Positions 25,030-34,540 of a stretch of 64,000 nucleotides of DNA are shown in pieces. The translations under genes were made by a program, and so were the position numbers. The notes under the pieces were generated by a model, which did no database searches, was not told where the DNA came from, and saw nothing but the letters and a program-made list of their open reading frames with translations. The stretch's first letter is position 1, and each line of letters starts with the position of its first letter. The DNA is from Cellvibrionaceae bacterium (lineage in GTDB: Bacteria; Pseudomonadota; Gammaproteobacteria; Pseudomonadales; Cellvibrionaceae): contig JAGKWU010000006.1 of the NCBI GenBank assembly GCA_021151695.1, positions 1 through 64,000 of the forward strand, given 5' to 3'.

Positions 25030-25887
25030 ATGAGCAAGTATCAAGATCGCTTTACTCACATCATCAATTATATAGAAGCCAACCTGGATGCGGATCTGGA
25101 TGTTGAAAAGTTGTGCAAGCTTGCCTCCTTTTCAAAGTACCATTTCCACCGGCAGTGCTCAGTATTTTTTGGCATGTCTGTGATGACACTCGCCAGGCTG
25201 CTTCGGCTAAAAAGAGCAGCTTATAGAGTGGCTTACAGGGACGATAGCATTCTGGATATTGCCCTGGAGGCTGGCTACGAAAGTCATGAAGCTTTTTCGC
25301 GTATATTCAAAAAGCATTTCAATAAAAGTCCGTCTGACTTCAGAAAACTCCCTGACTGGACGCCCTGGCATTCAACCTATGAACCCATCTCAGATTTGAG
25401 GATCAAGATCATGAATACCAAACCAGAGGTTAACATTGTCGAGTTTCCTGAAACTTTATTAGCGGTGATGGAGCACAGAGGTTCGCCTAATTTGCTGGTG
25501 ACTACAATACAGAAATTTATCCAATGGCGAAAAGCGAACGGATTGCCACCACAGAAGAGCAGGACATTTAACCTTGCCTATGACGACCCCAATACGACAG
25601 CACCGCAAGATTACCGGTTTGATCTTGGCTGCACGATTGCAACTGCTTTGGAAAATTCTGAAAGCGGAATGGTGAATAAAAGTATTCCTACCGGAAAATG
25701 TGCAAACGTCAGGCACATTGGCAGTGACGACACACTGGGAGCCATAGTCTACTTTCTATATGCGGAATGGCTGGAAGATTCTGACTTTGAATTGAGGGAT
25801 TTCCCGGTCTTTTTTGAACGAGTAAGCTTCTTTCCTGATGTACCCGAAAACGAAATGGTAACCGATATTTATTTACCGATTCAGTAA
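25030..25887 (+). CDS. AraC-family regulator with GyrI-like effector domain, 285 aa
   Basis: The first 110 residues carry two helix-turn-helix motifs of the AraC type: VEKLCKLASFSKYHFHRQ and ILDIALEAGYESHEAFSRIFKKHF, ending in SPSDFRK. Residues ~125-285 resemble the GyrI/SoxR-effector (Rob C-terminal) fold, which binds small hydrophobic ligands. This layout (N-terminal DNA-binding, C-terminal sensor) occurs in multidrug or stress regulators. Its targets may include the neighbouring VOC/DUF899 genes; that is inference. Confidence 0.88.
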   Translation: MSKYQDRFTHIINYIEANLDADLDVEKLCKLASFSKYHFHRQCSVFFGMSVMTLARLLRLKRAAYRVAYRDDSILDIALEAGYESHEAFSRIFKKHFNKSPSDFRKLPDWTPWHSTYEPISDLRIKIMNTKPEVNIVEFPETLLAVMEHRGSPNLLVTTIQKFIQWRKANGLPPQKSRTFNLAYDDPNTTAPQDYRFDLGCTIATALENSESGMVNKSIPTGKCANVRHIGSDDTLGAIVYFLYAEWLEDSDFELRDFPVFFERVSFFPDVPENEMVTDIYLPIQ

Positions 25888-25925
25888 GGCCTACCGCTTA
25901 CTACTTTGCTTATTACCAGCTATTG

Positions 25926-25963
25926 CACGAAACCAGGCTGCCACTTGGGCACCTGGTTTCGTG
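25926..25963. terminator. Bidirectional hairpin between convergent genes
   Basis: Perfect 12-bp arms CACGAAACCAGG (25926-25937) and CCTGGTTTCGTG (25952-25963), with an inner TGCC/GGCA pairing in the loop. It lies between the ends of the AraC gene and the FtsH-like gene. There is no strong T run, so termination is likely but not certain. Confidence 0.55.
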
Positions 25964-25997
25964 AGATGTTTCTATTCCAGCGCGCCCTGTGAATAAA

Positions 25998-27866
25998 TCA
26001 GGCTGCTATTTCTTCTTGCCTATTTACCTGAATGGTTTTTATCATCTGAATTGCCTCAAGAACATAGGTCCCTTGAATTGTTTCTTTTTGCAAGAGCTCA
26101 TTGGCAACGTCATGTATGGCAACCTCCAGTGACTGCATATTTTCCATACATTGCTTGTTTAGCTTATCCAGCAAAGCATTGGCCTCTTCCAAATATGTGG
26201 CATGATCCGGTGGGATTTGCAGATCGCGGAAGGCATCTATGCTAAAGAGCTCTCCCTTGCCTCCCATACCCAAACTTGAAACCATGCTATAAGCTAGTTT
26301 GGAAGCCTCGGTGAGATCGCTTGCAGCACCGGAGGATACCTCACCAAAATATAATTGCTCCGCCATGCGGCCCGCCAATAGCATTTGGATGCGCGCTTCC
26401 AGTTTGGTTTTTAAATGCAACTTTGTATCTCGCTCAGGTGCAATCACAGTAACGCCCAGGGATTCGCCGCGCGGAATAATGGTTACCTTTTCCACCACGC
26501 CCACATTCAAATAAGCACCTATGAGTGCATGGCCGGCTTCGTGGTAGGCAATGCGGCGGCGTTCGTCATCCGTCATTATCAAAGAGGTATTGGCAGTGCC
26601 GCCCAAACGAAACACATCAATAGATTCGAGAATATGCGAAGCATCCAATTGTGTCCGACCATCTTTCGCAGCGAGAAATGCAGCCTTGGTGACGATATAA
26701 GAGATGGAGGCTGGCGACATACCAATAGACATGCGCGCCAATTGTTCACAATCTATATCAGCGCTGGCTTTGGACTTGGCGAGATAGTGCTCGAACAATG
26801 ATTTTCGATCACCAACACCTGGTAGGGAGACAGTAATTTTTTGATCAAAGCGACCTTCGCGGGTCAAGGCTGGATCGAGCGAGCTGGCGAAATTGGTAGC
26901 CCCAATGACAATTACGCCTGCAGCGGGATGAAAGCCATCCATTTCAGTGAGTATTTGGTTAATGATGCGATTGGATTCTGCGTCCACTGCACTGGATTGC
27001 TCAGTGCGGCGACCTATCCCATCCGCTTCATCGATAAAAATAATACAGGGGGATTTTTGACGTGCAGTACGAAAAAGTGCCTTCACACGCTGGATGCCTG
27101 CGCCATAAAATTTTGACGTAAAATCACTGCCGGTGACAGCAATAAAATTTGCATTGCACTCACCTGCCAGAGCGCGCGCGAGAATGGTTTTTCCTACACC
27201 CGGCGGACCGGAAAGCAAAATGCCTTTGGGCGGTTTTGCACCGATCGCGGAAAAACGTGAGGGTGATTGCAAATAGGAGACCACATCTATCAGCGAATTT
27301 TTTGCTTCATCAACACCAATCACATCTTTAAAACTTAACTCTGATCCCTTTTGAATAACATAGAACATCCCAAATCGCTGATAGAGCACATAGCCAATAA
27401 TAAGCCCGACAATTAATACCGGGCCAAACAATAACTGAAACCATTGGGCAGCATCCATACCTTTGCTATTGGAGGATTTTAAAATCGCAAAAGGAAATTC
27501 CGGGCTACGGCTTTTTGCATAGTCACTCAACAAGGTTAATGAAAATTGCCCCCAATCATCGGCAACTGCATATTTTTCGCCTTTGGTGGTAGTAATCAAC
27601 AAACCCGCTTCGGTTACGCCGGCGGCGGCAATATTATTAGCGCGCATATCGGCAAGCACACGGGAAAAGTCGCGCTGGGATTTAGTCCAGGCAGAAGCAT
27701 CTTTACTCATCTCCTGGATAAGTGCCGGACGAGCATCGGCAGTAGAAGCACCATTAGATAAAGCCAATGGTTGCCACATCACCAGCGAAGCGCCTATGGC
27801 AACAATCGCAATACAAACGGCAATAATTAACAAGGTTTTTTTTGACGAGGGCTTATTCGGATTCAT
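25998..27866 (-). CDS. FtsH-like membrane AAA+ zinc metalloprotease, divergent paralogue, 622 aa
   Basis: FtsH architecture: transmembrane helix 11-31, a ~110-residue periplasmic domain, a second helix at ~146-164, AAA+ module with Walker A GPPGVGKT (220-227), Walker B IIFIDE (275-280) and the SRH region RGRF-like REGRFD, then the protease with zinc motif HEAGH (442-446). The pore loop reads FYGAGI (253-258) where FtsH normally has FVGVGA, and the periplasmic domain is not obviously FtsH-like. With no ftsJ, folP or glmM beside it, this is probably a second, specialised FtsH rather than the housekeeping copy. It should extract and degrade membrane or soluble substrates; these are unknown. Confidence 0.85.
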   Translation of the reverse strand: MNPNKPSSKKTLLIIAVCIAIVAIGASLVMWQPLALSNGASTADARPALIQEMSKDASAWTKSQRDFSRVLADMRANNIAAAGVTEAGLLITTTKGEKYAVADDWGQFSLTLLSDYAKSRSPEFPFAILKSSNSKGMDAAQWFQLLFGPVLIVGLIIGYVLYQRFGMFYVIQKGSELSFKDVIGVDEAKNSLIDVVSYLQSPSRFSAIGAKPPKGILLSGPPGVGKTILARALAGECNANFIAVTGSDFTSKFYGAGIQRVKALFRTARQKSPCIIFIDEADGIGRRTEQSSAVDAESNRIINQILTEMDGFHPAAGVIVIGATNFASSLDPALTREGRFDQKITVSLPGVGDRKSLFEHYLAKSKASADIDCEQLARMSIGMSPASISYIVTKAAFLAAKDGRTQLDASHILESIDVFRLGGTANTSLIMTDDERRRIAYHEAGHALIGAYLNVGVVEKVTIIPRGESLGVTVIAPERDTKLHLKTKLEARIQMLLAGRMAEQLYFGEVSSGAASDLTEASKLAYSMVSSLGMGGKGELFSIDAFRDLQIPPDHATYLEEANALLDKLNKQCMENMQSLEVAIHDVANELLQKETIQGTYVLEAIQMIKTIQVNRQEEIAA

Positions 27867-28195
27867 AAGTCACTAAGTAATAGAAAGTTACTGAAGTAGA
27901 AGGTTGCTGAAAAAAGAGATAACCAGCGGCGGGAAGTCCTTGCGGGGCTTGCGATCAAGTTTCTGAAGCCTAGCAAAGATTCAAATATCTGCCAGAAAAA
28001 AAGTCCGCCGTTTCGCTGCCGATACTACTCATCTTGTACGGGGATAGATCCCCACTGCAATCACACCGATTGGATGGATGCAGAACGGCCGAAGAAAATA
28101 ATCAATTAAAGCAATCGTTAACTGGCGAACCGATTGCAACACTCAAGCTATCTAGTCTAATAGCAATAGACATTTGTATTGAGCGAGGCGTCTCC

Positions 28196-28405
28196 ATGAG
28201 CAGTAACGAAGCAACCATTCGCACACTGGCACATCAACTATGGGAAGCTGAAGGTAAGCCAGACGGCCAAGCCCAGGAGCACTGGGCTCGTGCAGTAGAA
28301 CTTGCGAAGGAATCAGATTCCGCCAAACAAAATCCCCCCAAAAGATCTATAGATCCCTCTGAGGCCACAGGCCCAAGCGAACCGGCACAACCTGACCAAA
28401 CTTAA
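28196..28405 (+). CDS. DUF2934-type small protein, 69 aa
   Basis: Residues 1-38 match the short DUF2934 helical motif: IRTLAHQLWEAEGKPDGQAQ followed by EHWARAVEL. The tail is low-complexity (Pro, Ser, Glu). Function unknown; the family is common in stress-related gene clusters. The ATG at 28196 follows GAGGCGTCTCC and fits the domain start; an open frame extends upstream but is unsupported. A 79-aa gene follows after 23 bp. Confidence 0.7.
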   Translation: MSSNEATIRTLAHQLWEAEGKPDGQAQEHWARAVELAKESDSAKQNPPKRSIDPSEATGPSEPAQPDQT

Positions 28406-28428
28406 GTACGAACTCTTGAGAGGTGAGT

Positions 28429-28668
28429 ATGGCCGACATAAATATTCCTACACCTATCTCCAAACAGCATGCGGGTCTCGATTACAGAATCGCCTTTCAA
28501 GCAAACGACTCAAGTATTTATCTGGATATAGACACGCTGGGCTTACACAACCATAAAGTCCACACGAATTGCCCGGCAAATGCCTGGGATCAACTTGAGC
28601 GAGAAGGAGACCGCGCGGCCTTTACCATTATTGATTTGCACAATGCATCGCCCAAGGGCTTGCTTTAA
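28429..28668 (+). CDS. Unknown small protein, 79 aa
   Basis: A compact soluble protein with strands such as YRIAFQAND, IYLDIDTL and AAFTIIDLHN and no Cys or membrane segment. I do not recognise it. GAGAGGTG just before the ATG at 28429 is a good ribosome site. It lies 23 bp after the DUF2934 gene and 3 bp before topoisomerase IB, so all three genes are probably one operon. Confidence 0.6.
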   Translation: MADINIPTPISKQHAGLDYRIAFQANDSSIYLDIDTLGLHNHKVHTNCPANAWDQLEREGDRAAFTIIDLHNASPKGLL

Positions 28669-28671
28669 ACA

Positions 28672-29751
28672 ATGCAGCAAATAGGCGATCACATTCAGCT
28701 CAACACAAAAACAATTAAATCCATTTTACGGGACACCGAAAGGACTGCAGCAGCCGTTAACCTCGTGTATGTGCAAGATAGCCAGCCCGGTATAAGTCGC
28801 GTCCGGAAAGGAAAACACTTCCTTTATTATCATTTAGGTCATCGCATTGGCGATCCAATAATATTGGAACGTATCAACAGCCTGGTGATACCACCAGCCT
28901 GGGAGAAAGTCTGGATTTGCCCTGAGGCTAACGGACATTTACAAGCTACCGGTTTTGATACTCATCAGCGTAAACAATACAAATATCATGCGCTTTGGAA
29001 CCAGTTGCGCAATCACACAAAATTTTATCGCCTCCTGGAATTTGGAAAAACTATTCCCGCCATGCGCTCTCGCATTGAACAAGACCTTGCCCTGCCCGGC
29101 CTTCCGCCCAATAAAGTATTAGCCGCCGTAGTCAGCCTGATGGAACAGACCAGCATCCGTGTTGGCAACAGTTTTTATGAAAAGCTCTATGGGTCTTTCG
29201 GGTTGACCACGCTTAAAGATAAACATGTGAACATCTCCGGAAATCAACTGAAATTCAGTTTTACCGGCAAAAAAGGGGTTAAACACAGCATCAGTCTGAA
29301 GAGCCATCGTTTAGCCAGGATCGTAAAAAATTGCCGTGATATTCCTGGCAAAGAGTTGTTCCAATATTATGATGTGGATGGCAATCACAAGGTTATAGAT
29401 TCCGGTATGGTCAACAACTATCTCAAAGCAATCACCAGCCAGGATTTTACCGCAAAAGACTTTCGCACTTGGGCAGGCAGCCTGCAAGCATTGACTATAC
29501 TTGCGGCTATGGAACCTGCTAACACTCAAACCGACATCAAGAAAAACCTGATCGCGATGCTGGATGAGGTAGCCATCCATTTGGGCAATACAAGAAGTGT
29601 ATGCAAGAAATATTATGTGCACCCAAAGATTATTGCTCTTTACGAGAGCGGTAAGTTGCAGGAATATATTCACTTACCGCGACGCAATAACGACTCCTTG
29701 CTTCGCCCCGATGAGACACTTTTGCTGACCATTCTTCAAACGAACGTCTAA
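28672..29751 (+). CDS. DNA topoisomerase IB (poxvirus-like), 359 aa
   Basis: Bacterial/poxviral type IB topoisomerase. The catalytic set is readable: R163 in SIRVGN, K200 in FTGKKG, R265 in KDFRTWAGS and the nucleophile Y315 in CKKYYVHP. It relaxes DNA supercoils through a 3'-phosphotyrosyl intermediate. The N-terminal domain has the conserved VIPPAWEKVWICP block. The ATG at 28672 is preceded by the end of the small gene with only 3 bp between. The stop codon overlaps the start of the next gene (TAATG). Confidence 0.92.
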   Translation: MQQIGDHIQLNTKTIKSILRDTERTAAAVNLVYVQDSQPGISRVRKGKHFLYYHLGHRIGDPIILERINSLVIPPAWEKVWICPEANGHLQATGFDTHQRKQYKYHALWNQLRNHTKFYRLLEFGKTIPAMRSRIEQDLALPGLPPNKVLAAVVSLMEQTSIRVGNSFYEKLYGSFGLTTLKDKHVNISGNQLKFSFTGKKGVKHSISLKSHRLARIVKNCRDIPGKELFQYYDVDGNHKVIDSGMVNNYLKAITSQDFTAKDFRTWAGSLQALTILAAMEPANTQTDIKKNLIAMLDEVAIHLGNTRSVCKKYYVHPKIIALYESGKLQEYIHLPRRNNDSLLRPDETLLLTILQTNV

Positions 29752-30767
29752 TGCGTATTAAAAAGAATTATCTGCTGCTCACCATCCTTGCCCTCGCTCT
29801 TCTTTATGGCTGCGTAGCGCTTTATCGCTACAGCCATTGGTATGGATTCAATGTGATACTCAAACGCGGCGGCAGCTATTGGCTGGATATCACTGCCGAG
29901 GATGATCGCCTGTCCCCCTCCATGAGGCTCGCACTGAAATCGCCCGATATTCCCGTAATCGCCGGCAACCTTACATGGCAAACCCGAGCCCCCGGGTTTG
30001 AGACGGCGGAGCTAGATGTTATTGCCAGTGGGAAAGTCGTTGATCGCATTTTGCTGAATCGTATCAACCCGGCTTATTACGCGTTTTCAGCCCTTAATGC
30101 ACCCGCCGGAAATAGTACGCTTGCTGATTGGGAAGATGCCCTGCCCCAGGCACAGCTGATCGTGAACGGAAGTTATTTTGATCGCTATGGTAACCCCTCC
30201 ACTCCCTTTATTAGCCAAGGGAAATTTATTGGCATCTCCCCCTACAGCGCCAAGGCAGGAGCCGTCGTCAGCAAAAATGGCGGACTGTCTGTTGTAGATT
30301 TATCTAATGGACAAGCGTGGCAAGATGCGTTTAAAGGTGCACAAAATGCCATGGTCTCTTACCCTCTATTAATTGGTGAGGACGGTGAAAACCATGTTCG
30401 CAACCCGAGTCGCTGGCTCGCCAACCGAACATTTATCGCAGAGGATCACGCAGGCAATATACTCATAGGCACCACTGAAGATGCGTTCTTTTCAATCTAT
30501 CGCCTGGCTGAATTTTTACGCAGCGCTCCGTTGAATAGTGAATTGGATATTAAAGTTGCACTTAATCTGGATGGTGGACCTGTGGCTTGCCAAAGCGTAC
30601 GCGCGGGAAATTTTCATCGTCACTTTATTGCAAAATGGGAGTTACAAGCCGACCAAAATGGCGAGAATATAAAACTACTGAGCTGGCCCTTGGGAGACTA
30701 TGGCAGTTGGGCAATGGCAGTGGTGTTGGCGGTTACACCAAAAACCCAAACACAAAATGGACACTGA
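29751..30767 (+). CDS. DUF2233 phosphodiester-glycosidase-like exported protein, 338 aa
   Basis: An N-terminal hydrophobic helix (about 8-24, with GCVAL) anchors or exports it. The rest matches the NAGPA/DUF2233 domain: VNGSYFDRYGNPSTPFI, KAGAVVSKNGG, SYPLLIGEDG, and the NLDGGPVAC motif near 290. Members cleave sugar-1-phosphodiesters or related cell-envelope linkages; the substrate here is unknown. The start overlaps the topoisomerase IB stop codon by one base, so the genes are translationally coupled, an unexpected pair of functions. Confidence 0.8.
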   Translation: MRIKKNYLLLTILALALLYGCVALYRYSHWYGFNVILKRGGSYWLDITAEDDRLSPSMRLALKSPDIPVIAGNLTWQTRAPGFETAELDVIASGKVVDRILLNRINPAYYAFSALNAPAGNSTLADWEDALPQAQLIVNGSYFDRYGNPSTPFISQGKFIGISPYSAKAGAVVSKNGGLSVVDLSNGQAWQDAFKGAQNAMVSYPLLIGEDGENHVRNPSRWLANRTFIAEDHAGNILIGTTEDAFFSIYRLAEFLRSAPLNSELDIKVALNLDGGPVACQSVRAGNFHRHFIAKWELQADQNGENIKLLSWPLGDYGSWAMAVVLAVTPKTQTQNGH

Positions 30768-30842
30768 TAATGAGCATTACATTGCTGCGCGAAACCAGTA
30801 TTCAGGTTACCGATTTCGGCGAGCAAATGCTAAAACATTGAA

Positions 30843-31499
30843 TTAATCCAACAAGTCTTTGTAGGCAATGGTATCGAAACCACTGAGTTGAACCCAGGGT
30901 AACTGCTTGGGAGTCGGCACTATTGTGAGACTGATTTTATCCAATTGATTGCCATCTAACGTGCCGTTTTCAATACTAAGTGGCAGTTGATTTTTTTCAT
31001 CCCAGAGAATGCGTGCGAACTCACTGGCATTGCGTTTTTCGTACCAGATAGCGCCTGCAGGAGCTTGCCGGTTTAGTTTGGTCATGGTTTTGAGCGTAGC
31101 GCGGTTGATCAGGTAGTAGGCTGTTTCCCACTGACCATCAAAACCCAGGGGACCGTATTCTGTGAGGCGCGGCGCTATTATTTTTTTCTCATCAGTGCGT
31201 ACGAATTTAAAGGTAATTTGATTGTCTTTGTCGCGCACCAACCATTTTCCCGCCGTTGCAAAATTCAGGTTGTGTTCGTGCTCTTCGTGACCTTGCTCCT
31301 GATGTTTTGGCGCCTGTGCGGGAATAAGTCGCTGAGTCCAGATCACATTAGTATCGCGAATGAACTGCTCCTGAAACCAGGAATTTTTCTTCACACCCTC
31401 AGTGGTAAGCACTGAGCTTTCATAGGTCATTACCGCCGTGAGAGGCGCCGCAATAGCATTACCCGTTAACAACAACGCCAACAAAACCGATTTTTTCAT
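30843..31499 (-). CDS. Exported protein of unknown function, 218 aa
   Basis: Signal peptide 1-17 (ends NAIA). The mature protein is soluble, mainly beta, with a His/Glu-rich patch (KHQEQGHEEHEHN, ~65-77) that might bind metal. No domain I can name. It lies just downstream of the alkaline phosphatase genes on the same strand but is separated from them by a terminator hairpin, so it has its own promoter or is read through. Confidence 0.6.
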   Translation of the reverse strand: MKKSVLLALLLTGNAIAAPLTAVMTYESSVLTTEGVKKNSWFQEQFIRDTNVIWTQRLIPAQAPKHQEQGHEEHEHNLNFATAGKWLVRDKDNQITFKFVRTDEKKIIAPRLTEYGPLGFDGQWETAYYLINRATLKTMTKLNRQAPAGAIWYEKRNASEFARILWDEKNQLPLSIENGTLDGNQLDKISLTIVPTPKQLPWVQLSGFDTIAYKDLLD

Positions 31500-31518
31500 T
31501 CAATATTACTCATAAAAA

Positions 31519-31545
31519 AAGCACCTGGAGAAATTCCAGGTGCTT
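31519..31545 (-). terminator. Rho-independent terminator of the alkaline phosphatase genes
   Basis: 11-bp stem: AAGCACCTGGA (31519-31529) and TCCAGGTGCTT (31535-31545). Read on the minus strand it is followed by a run of seven T. It lies 28 bp past the stop of the 469-aa phosphatase. Confidence 0.85.
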
Positions 31546-31573
31546 ATTAACAATTGCCGTATGTAATCAGCGA

Positions 31574-32983
31574 TTAAAACCCGAAGGCGGTATTGATCAA
31601 ACCAAATACTTTGGTGTTATCGATAGTACCCTTGAAGGTTTTGGATGCGGTGCCCGCACCAGTCGCAAACAACATAACATCGCCGCCGCCGTGTGATTCG
31701 CCACCGACAGAGGTTTTCACTGCAGCTTCTTGCAAATAATCGTCGTGCAGCACTTGCGTGCTATCGGCATCACCTTCGATCAATGTACTGCGAACTGCAG
31801 GACGGTTTGGACCGTTACCAAATACCAGTGTGGTGTAGTTTTTACCATCGGCATCCGTCAATTCCTTACCATCTTTGTAGTTTTTCACAGTACCCAATAT
31901 ATTGCTGCCACGCTTGCCATAACCGTTGAAGGTCATGGTGTGGTCATGATCAGCAGTAACAACGATCAAGGTATTGGCCAAACCTGGATCGCGTTTTTGC
32001 ATTTCGTCCAAAGCGGCTTTGATCGCATTGTCAAAGGCAACAGCATCTTCCAATACGCGCTTGGCGTTAGTGCCATGCAATGCGTGGTCGATACGGCCAC
32101 CTTCAACCATCAGGAAAAAGCCTTGGGAGTTTTTGCCCAGTACATCAATAGCTTTCAACGTCATTGCAGAGAGGCTTGGCTCATCGATAGATTTTTTCAC
32201 ACGATCCAGTTCGTATTCCATGTGACTGGTATTGAACAGGCCGAGCAGTTTAGTGGTTTGAGTACCGTCAATAGTCGCCAGTGAACTACCAGTGTTAGCG
32301 TAGACATAACCCTTGGCCTTCATTTCAGCAACCAGATCGCGGCCATCAGTGCGCTTGCCTTTACCGGCACCAACACCTGTGGTTGGCAGGAAGTAATCGC
32401 GCCCACCGCCCAGTAATACATCCAAACCATCACCCAGTTTAGAGTTGTAACCAACACCACCTACCGCCGCCTGGGCAGCAATATTATTTTCCGCATCGCG
32501 ATGGCAAATATGCGAGTAAGTCGCCGCTGGTGTTGCGTGAGTTACACGAGTGGTAGTCACAGCACCAACGGATTTACCTTTCGCTTTCGCCAATTCGAGC
32601 AATGTATCTACTGGCGTACCGTTACCCGTTGCCGGACAGTTGGAATCAGCGCCGTTTGGCTTGATAGCCTTGGTGTCTGGCGACATGGACAAGACTTCGT
32701 TATTCATTTTCACGCCGGTCATGTAGGCCGCCATGGAAGGCGCTGAGTCGGTAGTTTGTGCATCGTTCGAATAGGTTTTAATACGAGCAGTGCGAGTTTT
32801 ACCATCGAGCTTTTCCATGTTCAGCTCGCCTTCTTCTTTGTATTTGTAGATGCGCGCCGCAGTGACTGTCGTTGGGCCCATACCATCGCCCAAAAAGAAA
32901 ATCACGTTCTTGGCTTCGCCTGCTGCCATGGCAGTTTGCGCTGCACCGGCAAGCAACATCGCAGTGATAAGTAATTTTTTCAT
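31574..32983 (-). CDS. PhoA-type alkaline phosphatase, exported, 469 aa
   Basis: Signal peptide 1-21 (AQTAMA). Core landmarks of the alkaline phosphatase superfamily: LGDGMGPTT with metal ligand D33, nucleophile S80 in TDSAPS, GGGRDYF, MVEGGRIDHALHG, TADHDH and ESHGGGD. It hydrolyses phosphomonoesters in the periplasm, supplying phosphate. An in-frame TTG six bases upstream is ignored because the ATG at 32983 has AGGA at proper spacing. A ~55-60% similar paralogue is encoded 39 bp upstream, so the pair arose by tandem duplication. Confidence 0.92.
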   Translation of the reverse strand: MKKLLITAMLLAGAAQTAMAAGEAKNVIFFLGDGMGPTTVTAARIYKYKEEGELNMEKLDGKTRTARIKTYSNDAQTTDSAPSMAAYMTGVKMNNEVLSMSPDTKAIKPNGADSNCPATGNGTPVDTLLELAKAKGKSVGAVTTTRVTHATPAATYSHICHRDAENNIAAQAAVGGVGYNSKLGDGLDVLLGGGRDYFLPTTGVGAGKGKRTDGRDLVAEMKAKGYVYANTGSSLATIDGTQTTKLLGLFNTSHMEYELDRVKKSIDEPSLSAMTLKAIDVLGKNSQGFFLMVEGGRIDHALHGTNAKRVLEDAVAFDNAIKAALDEMQKRDPGLANTLIVVTADHDHTMTFNGYGKRGSNILGTVKNYKDGKELTDADGKNYTTLVFGNGPNRPAVRSTLIEGDADSTQVLHDDYLQEAAVKTSVGGESHGGGDVMLFATGAGTASKTFKGTIDNTKVFGLINTAFGF

Positions 32984-33022
32984 AATCAATTCCTGTTTGC
33001 CCTTTTTACAGGTAAGAAGTTT

Positions 33023-34480
33023 TTACAGGCCAGATGCGCTGCGAACCAGTGTGAATACTTTGGTGTTATCCATTACGCCAGCAAAGCTGTCAGCGTTTTT
33101 ACCCATAGCACCGAGGAATACGTTGGTACCACCGTGGGTTTCGCTACCGGCCGCAACGGGGATAACCGCTTCCTGGTGATAGGAATCCGCGAATACCTGG
33201 GTATCACTCAATGCCGCAAAGTTTTTGCGATCACCTGCCGGGCGGTTTTCACCATTACCAAAACCAATAATGGAGAAAGGCATTCCATCGAGATCTTTCG
33301 CCACAGAACCATCGGCATAATTTCTCAACAGACCTAACACACCTGGATTGCTCGGCGTAGTTTTTCCTGTTCTTGCGGCATAACCATTCAACACCAATGT
33401 GTGGTCGTGGTCGGCGGTGACTACGATCAAGGTATTTTGCAAGGTTGGGTCAGTCTTTTTGATTTCAGCGATAGCTGCTTTGATAGCATCGTCAAATGCG
33501 ATAGTGTCTTGCAGTGCCTTAATGGCGGTGGTTTCGTGCAGTGCGTGATCGATACGACCGCCTTCAACCATCAGGAACATACCGTTGGGATTTTTCTTCA
33601 TCAGCTGAATAGCTTTTACCGCCATCTCTGACAAGCTTGGCTCGTTGGTGCCAGCGCGCAACAGATCGTAGGTCATGTGGCTGGAGTTAAACAGGCCGAG
33701 GATTTTGGTATCTTTGCTGGTATCAATTGCCGCCAATTCAGTTTTATTACTGGCGTAGTTGTAGCCTTTCGCTTTCATTTCAGCGATCAGATCGCGACCG
33801 TCAGTGCGCTTGCCGCCGGCAGTTGTTGGTTGGAAAAATTGACGACCACCACCGAGTACAACGTCCACGCCTTCAAGTAATTTGGTGTTGTAACCTTTGC
33901 TTGCATCCGCTGGAGCCAATTGTGCTGCAATGGTATTTTCGGCATCGCGATGGCAAATATGTGAGTAGGTAGCAGCAGGGGTTGCGTGAGTAACACGAGT
34001 GGTAGTCACCACACCAACGGCCAAACCGGAATTCTTGGCGATTTCCAACAGCGTGGTCACTGGCTTGCCATTGGTAGACGGGCAAGTACTATCAGTGCCT
34101 TTCAAATAGCTTACACCCTTGTCATCAAACGCTTTGGTGTCTGCCGTCATGGAAATAACTTCGTTATTCATTTTTACGCCGGTCATGTACGCAGACATGG
34201 AAGGCGCTGAGTCAGTTACCTGGGCATCGTTTGAAAATGTTTTTACAAACGCTGTCTCGGGAAAGGTATCTATAGTGAGTTCACCATCCTCGCCCACGCC
34301 GTAAATACGAGCAGCGGTTAAAGTAGTGATGCCCATACCATCGCCTAAAAAGAACAGGATGTTTTTAGGGGTAGTAGTTGGTGTGGGTGTAGGTTGAACA
34401 GTGACTGTTCCATTTTTTGAGTCGCCGCCACAGGCGGTTAACGCCAGACAAATAGCCGAACAAAGAATTAATTTTTTCAT
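33023..34480 (-). CDS. PhoA-type alkaline phosphatase lipoprotein, 485 aa
   Basis: Lipoprotein signal with lipobox LTAC (C17), then a Pro/Thr-rich spacer to ~38. The phosphatase core has FLGDGMGITT, nucleophile S91 in TDSAPS, GGGRQFF, MVEGGRIDHALHE, TADHDH and ETHGGTN. It is the paralogue of the gene downstream; this copy is membrane-anchored, the other soluble. The strong site TAGGAGG precedes the ATG. A phosphate-starvation promoter is plausible (see the candidate box at 34541). Confidence 0.92.
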   Translation of the reverse strand: MKKLILCSAICLALTACGGDSKNGTVTVQPTPTPTTTPKNILFFLGDGMGITTLTAARIYGVGEDGELTIDTFPETAFVKTFSNDAQVTDSAPSMSAYMTGVKMNNEVISMTADTKAFDDKGVSYLKGTDSTCPSTNGKPVTTLLEIAKNSGLAVGVVTTTRVTHATPAATYSHICHRDAENTIAAQLAPADASKGYNTKLLEGVDVVLGGGRQFFQPTTAGGKRTDGRDLIAEMKAKGYNYASNKTELAAIDTSKDTKILGLFNSSHMTYDLLRAGTNEPSLSEMAVKAIQLMKKNPNGMFLMVEGGRIDHALHETTAIKALQDTIAFDDAIKAAIAEIKKTDPTLQNTLIVVTADHDHTLVLNGYAARTGKTTPSNPGVLGLLRNYADGSVAKDLDGMPFSIIGFGNGENRPAGDRKNFAALSDTQVFADSYHQEAVIPVAAGSETHGGTNVFLGAMGKNADSFAGVMDNTKVFTLVRSASGL

Positions 34481-34540
34481 AGTAGCCTCCTAAAGCTGAG
34501 GCGAGCATAGTTAGCTGCTATGAAACTTGTGCGACATTTT

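Noticed and set aside
30770..30841. A 23-codon ORF starting two bases after the DUF2233 stop codon
   Set aside because: No ribosome binding site beyond the preceding stop region, no recognisable features, and it abuts the convergent gene end; read as chance.
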